A stretch of 64,000 nucleotides of DNA, taken from Isoetes taiwanensis (taxonomy: Eukaryota > Streptophyta > Lycopodiopsida > Isoetales > Isoetaceae). The stretch spans positions 6,512,945 to 6,576,944 of the forward strand of contig JAJEKV010000008.1 in assembly GCA_021234155.1 (NCBI GenBank), in the 5' to 3' direction. Below are positions 58,015-64,000 of the stretch, in pieces. A program made the position numbers and the translations under genes. Below the pieces are notes generated by a model. That model was not told the origin of the DNA, ran no database searches, and saw only the letters and a program-made list of their open reading frames with translations. The stretch's first letter is position 1. Every line of letters starts with the position of its first letter.

Positions 58015-60345
58015 CACGCCAAGCGTGTATTTAAAGGAAACTTAGTTATGAAACAAAACAAATATTCTAGAGGAAGCATTGTATTAGCAAGCATAATATT
58101 CTAGAGGAAACCTAATATAGAACAAAACAAATCACGCCTAGCGTGTATTGGCGAGCACAATAATATTGTAAAGGTGAATAATATTGTAAAGGTGAAGTTG
58201 AAGATATACCTTATACATCATCAACACCATTGTAAGATTAGGCAAGGAGTTTTAGCACTACAGAATTGGTTTTCTATTGCTAAGATGCCAATATGTGAAT
58301 AGACCAATGCACGCTTGGCGTGATTTAAGATATTCACTCTTCTGAAAATCACGCTTTGGGTGTCCTAAATTCCCTCTTATACTTGACCAGGTGGTCATGG
58401 AACAGAAGAAAGTGTAAGGAAAAATAGGACATAAGAGAAAAACAAGCTCTAAAAAGAAACTCAGAGGAAAGTTTAAAGGGTAAGGATAAATGCCTGCCCG
58501 TGGGGTCATACCATCTGCAATTTTGCCATCGCCATCTTCTGCCATAGCCGTCTGTAAGCAAGAAACAGAAGTGAGCAAGAAGTGAAGCAAGAAACAGAAG
58601 AAAAGAAGTGAAGCAAGAAACAGAAGAAACAGAAGTGAAGTGAAGCTGTTCAGCCAAAACAGCGGACCGATCTCTGCCCATACTCTTCAAAATCAAAACA
58701 TCAGACTTCTCAGATTGGAAACAAAAGCGCTCCTTCAAGAACCTCTTCGTGTCATACCTAGCCCGTTCCTCTTCCCCCATAGCCTGGTAACGTTTTTCCC
58801 GCTCAGAAGCACATCTGAATCCACATCTGATTTTGCCCACATGTGAATCATAGCCTGGTACGTTTTTCCCGCAAGAAACAGAAGAAACAGAAGTGAAGCA
58901 AGAAACAGAAGAAAGAGAGGTGCCATATTTGTCTGCGCCATCAAAAGGAGCCGCCATCGCCACGAAATCACCTCCTTTATAAAAAAAATCAGCTCACAAC
59001 TCTTCTCCATTTTCCCCTGGCATCGACACAAGCATGTCAGCAAAATGGTAAGTTATGGTTTCGGTTGCTTTGATCTGTCTTTGCCATTCCGGTTGCTTTG
59101 ATCTGTCTTTGTCGTTCCGCATCACATCGATGTGAAAAAGCTTGAACACCTGAAGAATTGAAAAGCTTTTTTCCTGTTTCTTGTCGATTCGTATTCAAGC
59201 ATTTTCCAGCTTCTAAATCTGTTCCAACAATCTTTCTATCGGGTTTTTCTTTCAGATCTATGCAAAAAAACCTTCTCTGAAGAGTCGGGTTCATTCTACG
59301 TTTTAAGCTTTTCCAATCTATTTCGGCAATATTTCCGTTGATCGTTTTGCTTAAATCGATGCGAAAGAATCTGAAAATATGAAGAATCTGAAGCTAAAAG
59401 TTAGATCTTGCTATGGCACTCAAGTTTTCAGCTTGAATGCGCCGGAAATTGACATGCAGTTCTACATCCCCTGTTTTATCTGTATCTCTTTCTTTTGCTG
59501 TATGTATCTCTTTCACCAGAAGAGCCCTGGCTATGGCATCTACGCTTTTCAGGAATCAAAAGTTCCAGAATCAGCAACTATAGTATGTCTGCTCTCGAAA
59601 GATCACATCTATATCATGAATGGATGAAAGAGGATGCCATGGATCAAGCGAGAAGCTGGAAGAAGAAGCACAAAAGAAGCACAAAATGTGTTTGTAAATT
59701 TGAATTTCACGCACGTGTTTCTTCAAATTTGAATTCCTGCACTTTCCTTTTAACCTTCTTATTTCGATGCAGCCACCGATAAGCATTTCTCGAAAATAAA
59801 ACAGACGCCGATCTAGCAGAAATAGATCCGACAGCAAGAATATGAGCTTCCAGGTTTGATTCATTTTTATTTCTTACCTATTTTTATTTCTTACATATTT
59901 TTATTTCTTACCAAGAACAAACTTATCTTGGTCTATACAAGGTTATTTGGGTGATTTACACCTGCAGTTACAGTAGCATCAAGCCTTGCCTCTGCCCTGC
60001 CCCTTCCTGTCAGCTCCTATCTATTCCAACTTCCGAATGTTGGCCCTCGCCCTGCTAATCACTCCCAAATCTGAATGTTGGCCCTCGCCTATTGCTTTTG
60101 GCATCACCCAAGCACCCAGCTCTTCCCGACAGCCCTCTGATTTTGCCCACATCTGAATCCCCATTAACGCCTGACCGACTTGACCAGTCCAAATTTGTGG
60201 GTTTTGTTTATCTGGAGGAATTATTCAGCTTGTTAATCATAAATCTTACACTAACAATTATTAACAGGGAGGTTTTATATTTGAGATTTTAAGTTTGATC
60301 AATTTTGAAGCTTTTCTGCCTTCCACCATATTCACGCCAAGCGTG
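58015..60345. repeat. CpG-decayed copies of the CG palindrome
   Basis: CACGCCAAGCGTG (58015-58027, 60333-60345), CACGCCTAGCGTG (58133-58145), CACGCTTGGCGTG (58310-58322) and a worn copy near 58350. Each still has AAAT or TT flanks like the CGCGCC-N-GGCGCG copies at 41459-48366. The outer CpG has become CpA/TpG on both arms, so symmetry is kept. Confidence 0.85.
58349..58963 (-). pseudogene. Possible HMG-box-like fragment carried by the 4.3-kb element
   Basis: Minus ORF whose middle part reads SEREKRYQAMGEEERARYDT then KRFLKERF, reminiscent of the second half of an HMG box (W-K-x-M-x-x-E-E-R-x-x-Y). It is embedded in GA-rich repeats (CAGAAGAAACAGAAGTGAAG at 58565-58640 and 58873-58915) that translate as FTSVSSVSC. 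Assignment is weak. Confidence 0.25.
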
Positions 60346-61274
60346 AGTTTCTAGCCTGTTTTGGCTTATTTTCATGCTAACAATTAGCTTTTTCTTTTTA
60401 GTTATTTTTGAGTCAAATCACTCTTTTTGGGGTTTTTTTTTAGGTGAACCAAATAAATTGTTGGGACGTATTTTTGAGCTTTTCATCTTATTTTCAAGGT
60501 AAACTAAGTAATTTTTACATCTTATCTATTTAGCATCTTATTATTATATTTGTGTATTGGATAGGAGGAAGCACGCATACACATTTTACCTTTGATATTA
60601 TTTCAAGATATTTCAAGATATGCCATGGCTATTTGAAACTTATTTTTAAGAATATCAAATTATGTTTGGTATGGCATCGTGGCTTCTTCTAGTTCAGAAT
60701 ATCATCTAGAATTGTAGTTATGGCACTAACTTAGAGATTTCTATTTTCTGTAGTTTAACTCTTACCATGCAGGTTTTTTAATTGTAAATCTCATATTTCA
60801 CGTCAGTAATAGAAAATACTACTTATTTTGTGGTCTTCGTATCTTTGATGCATGATGCTATTATATGCATGCTGAGATGGGTTCTATTTTGGACTACATA
60901 AGAAAGCCCAAGCCCATCAATTTCAAAAACAAATTGTGGAAGTTGTTGGGATAATGGATGAAGAAACATTATAATTTTTAAGGAAAGATATAATGGAACT
61001 TTTTTTCTTGTATGAGATTTCGATTTTATAAAAGTAATTTGTTTGTTATTATTTTGTCTACTTTTGAAATGAAAAAGGAATAGGTATGCTTATTGTTCTT
61101 TTTTCTTCTTAAAGAAAAAGATCAAAAGTTTGCAATTATGTAATTTGATAATGTTTACCTATTTGTAAAAAAGCAATAAGAAATGTAAATTTGAATTCAT
61201 CACTAAAAAACTACAACTTGAAAAATGTCCCAAAATTAAGACATAATCCCAATTTAATTGGATGATGGTTTTGC

Positions 61275-63859
61275 AGCCTCCTCACCTGCATACTACCACA
61301 GATCTATGCCCCTTTTTCTGTCTCTATCCCAGGTCTGCGGCAACCTCAGCCTGGGTTCGTCTGGTACTAACACGGTCGAGTTTTTCTGTTCCTTACTCTT
61401 CTCTTGATGGGTCGTTCTTGGCTATTATGGCATCCTCACCTGCATCTGGCCCCAAATTCCTCATGCATCTGGCACCCCTGGCCGATTCGCCACCGCTCTG
61501 TTCTGTCTTTCCTATCTTAGACAGGGATACCAGGCGTCGGTTATCCTTGCCCCCTCTTTGGGATTACTTCGCTTTCATTTAAGCTCCTGTTCTTTGAATT
61601 TTTTCTTTTCTGGCTCGTAAATCTCTTTGGGCTTTATAGCTTCTAATTAGTTGTTGCATGTGAAACTCTGCACATACACTTCGGTCGATGCCCCACATTA
61701 CTCGACACCTCAAGGTTTACTCAACATGACAAATTATGTAAGGATATCATTTTTTGTATGATTAGAGAACATGTCGTATTGTGATAAAAGAAGTTCTGGT
61801 CATCATTATGGTTGTGATATAACATTAGTGAATTATCATAATTGAACTTAGCGTTATTTTAGCAAGATAGCTTGAAGGCCAACAAGTGTATATCTAGGTT
61901 ATATGTTATACCCTAGAGCTTATAGGACTTTGAAGATGCCACGAGGTATGTCTCGGCTAGGCAGTTTTTGTCTTGGCAACTTGTTATTTTACGCTTCTTG
62001 TCCTTATGAATTTGGTTGCATTGGTTGTCTACATGGTTTATATCTGCGAGAAGGTTGTTGGCAAGTAAGTTGTGGACTTGAAAATGACTTATTTTGGTTT
62101 GAATCGTGTGATTTTGCTGTACAACCATGGTGCAACAAGCATGTTTTTTCAACCACTAAATGTTTAGCACCGTCGACATCAGCTTGGCAAGTGACCTTTG
62201 CATCAATACAAGGGACGTCTGGGTGTCAACACCAAGATGGGTGATGGGTTTCTTTCTCTCTCTTAGCAATTAGTGGGTTATGTATTCCTATATGATGGCA
62301 ATGTGACCTGCTTATATGGTGCATGGGGCATGAGAGTAAGTTTGCTTATTGGGCGTGGTATTCATATGCATCTTTGGGCTTCGTTTTAGATGTCCTTCTC
62401 GTGATGTGAACAGGCTATACATTTCTTATTCCCGTGAATTGACATTTTCAAGAGTGTATGCATCTTACCTGCATTTGTTTTCCACCTATGCATTAGCGTT
62501 GTTTTTTCTGTAGCATGTGTGCGATTAACATCGCGTTGGCATATTATGCATGGGCATTTCATTCACTCGTTATCATGTTGTACTATATTTCACGTTTGAT
62601 ATCATACGAGTTGCATGGAAATTTACAGCTTGTGGTTCCTTTTTAACTCGAGATGCATTTCTTTTGTAATGTCATGAGTTGCACATAATCGGGGTTTGTA
62701 TCCCCCTTCAAACACGAAAAGCGGGTCTCTCTGGCTTTGTACTCTCTGTCTTTGGGGACTTAAACATGGTATGTATGTTCTTTCTAATATTTTTGCATTG
62801 TTATTGTAACCGTTTCCCCTTCTTGTTGCGTGTAATTCTCTAGTCCGATTTGAGTCGAGTAGAGTCATTTTCTCCTCCTCGATATCTTTTAGTTTTGAAA
62901 GTATTCATGCATAGGTGCTAAAGCTTTACATGTATGCGTATGCATGATGTTTCGTACGATACATGTGTTGCCCCTTTGTTCGTTAGGTGCCCTTTAGCCG
63001 CTATCTATATGTGTATATGTTTTGTTGTCATATATGATAGTTACTTCTATTACTTCTATTTGTCCCTTTGATTCACATGATTCTGCATAAGATCTTGAGG
63101 TGTGTTCTCCTGAGCTCATTCGGTTGAGATTTTGTTGCATTGTTTTTGTAACTCGAATCATCAATTTCATGAGAGCGTTTTGCCATGTACGTTGATCATG
63201 TTGCACCCCCGGGCTCCGAGAGATTGTGCATTGCGTAATTTCCAAACTGTTAAGCCATTTGTTGATTGCCATGTCTTTTTCTCTAGACCGTTTATTTGGC
63301 ACTTGATGTTCACTTTAAATTCATCTTGGGGCTTTCTATGGTTTTATTTATATGGTTTCTTTTGCTCTCCGACATTCTATACTGTATGTTTGATGCATTA
63401 TAGGCATATATATCTAGTTGCTAATATGGTTATTGCATGGTTTCTGTTGCCTTTGGAAACATTCTGCATTGCGCGATTCCAACCAGGTTCGTTATTACAT
63501 TGCTTGTTCTATATGTCATGCAATTTCCTTTCTTTGAGACTTATATTCATTCATTCTATTTCACTTATTGCTATGATTAAGTCGGGATAGACCGGGCATG
63601 TTCATTTATTTTTCATTTCATGTCTCGAATTACGTGGGAGTGTTGTGAATGTCCATATAGTTATTTTGGGTTACTCGTTGGTTCTTTAGTTTTATCCATG
63701 TGATCCCCATGCGTCGGTCAATGCATGCTCTTTTTTCATATGTTCCCAGTTGTTTCTCTTGGTTGCCTTTTGAGGGCCCATGCACGTTTTTCTTTTTTGT
63801 CATACGGAGGGCTTATTATATATCTGCATTGTATGACATTAGCGATAAATGTCTTAGTT
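61275..63859. other. No recognisable gene
   Basis: Thymine-rich on the plus strand. ORFs at 61262-61582, 61903-62244 and 63132-63590 have no family motif; the second (MPRGMSRLGSFCLGN...) is Cys-rich but unassigned. Confidence 0.4.
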
Positions 63860-64000
63860 CTGTTTGTTGGAGGCATGCTTGTTGCTTCTTGCAATAGCAT
63901 GGATTTTTGGATATGTAGTCATCCTGGCAACAGTTTTTTCCCAGGTGGTTTTTAATCTGGGCCGGGGTGATTATGTTTTATTGAGTTTGTAAGGGCTTCG
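63860..64000 (+). mobile_element. Second copy of the retroelement 3' region, running off the window
   Basis: From TTTGTTGGAGGCATGCTTGT to GTAAGGGCTTCG it matches 50467-50602 with few differences. The tail lies beyond the window. Homology starts at the same base in both copies, so the start may be an element or module boundary. Confidence 0.7.

Larger units (their letters stand above)
56953..61270 (+). mobile_element. 4.3-kb non-autonomous relative of the 12.6-kb element
   Basis: Identical 31-bp inverted ends (56953-56983, 61240-61270), beginning AACCATCATCCAATTAAATT, one base different from the larger element. Flanked by TTGC at 56949-56952 and 61271-61274. Its right inner end resembles the left inner end of the 12.6-kb element over about 50 bp and its left inner end resembles the other's right, so it lies in the opposite orientation. 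It has no transposase. CG palindromes are in the form CACGCC-N-GGCGTG at 58015, 58133, 58310, 58350 (worn) and 60333. Confidence 0.88.

Noticed and set aside
50467-64000. Long terminal repeats of a 13-kb retrotransposon
   Set aside because: The 50467 copy ends in a simple-repeat tail shared with other retroelement 3' ends, has no TG...CA ends, and no pol gene of that orientation lies between.
1-64000. Functional tRNA or rRNA genes
   Set aside because: Apart from the SINE head at 12680-12735 I saw no cloverleaf with both boxes and paired acceptor ends; the search by eye is not exhaustive.

Overview
This is land-plant nuclear DNA: GT-AG introns, an intact multi-exon GT14 (BC10/DUF266-type) glycosyltransferase gene, a GUB_WAK_bind receptor kinase of LRK10-like type, plant-style Helitrons with captured exons, and otherwise AT-rich transposon-dominated sequence. 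Several of the transposon proteins are unlike the usual angiosperm set, which fits a non-flowering plant (fern, lycophyte or bryophyte), but the species cannot be fixed from sequence alone. Only two host genes look intact: the receptor kinase (5471-7159, +, three exons) and the glycosyltransferase (22540-28490, -, eleven exons whose phases all agree). A third, partial gene (RmlD/MAT2B-like, +) enters at base 1 and stops at a Helitron end at 426.

Layout. 1-5160: partial gene, Helitron terminus, 83-bp tandem repeat, possible MULE fragment, CTC repeat and a GC-rich block of GGTTCGC/GCGAACC palindromes. 5471-7159: receptor kinase. 9238-12258 (-): broken gene with a ParB-like motif followed by an N6/N4-type DNA methyltransferase-like domain; upstream of it lie a tRNA-derived SINE and six copies of a 20-bp GC-rich motif. 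14081-17020: broken MULE-like transposase with SWIM zinc finger. 17622-20988 (-): broken pogo/Tigger transposase interrupted by a 1188-bp hAT element with an 8-bp target duplication. 22540-28490: glycosyltransferase. 31420-33620: Ty3/Gypsy and DUF4283 (LINE ORF1-like) relics.

35811-48403 is the most striking part. It is a 12.6-kb unit bounded by identical 31-bp terminal inverted repeats and a 4-bp target duplication (TTCT). It carries a DUF7869-like DDE transposase gene (-) and, in its right half, a spliced gene (+) joining a methyltransferase-like domain to a C-terminal NIF/FCP1-like phosphatase domain. The right half, introns included, is sprinkled with a short CG palindrome (CGCGCC-N-GGCGCG). 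A second, 4.3-kb element with the same 31-bp ends and its own 4-bp duplication (TTGC) lies at 56953-61270 and carries CpG-decayed versions of the same palindrome. Together they define one transposon family.

48404-56950 holds another palindrome cluster, retroelement 3' ends with simple-repeat tails, a complete 2435-bp Helitron (50846-53280) sitting inside a (TAGAA)n tail and carrying aldehyde dehydrogenase and ubiquitin E1 (UBA1) fragments, a truncated kinase-like ORF and an unidentified opposing gene. 61271-64000 shows nothing recognisable except the start of a repeat also present at 50467.
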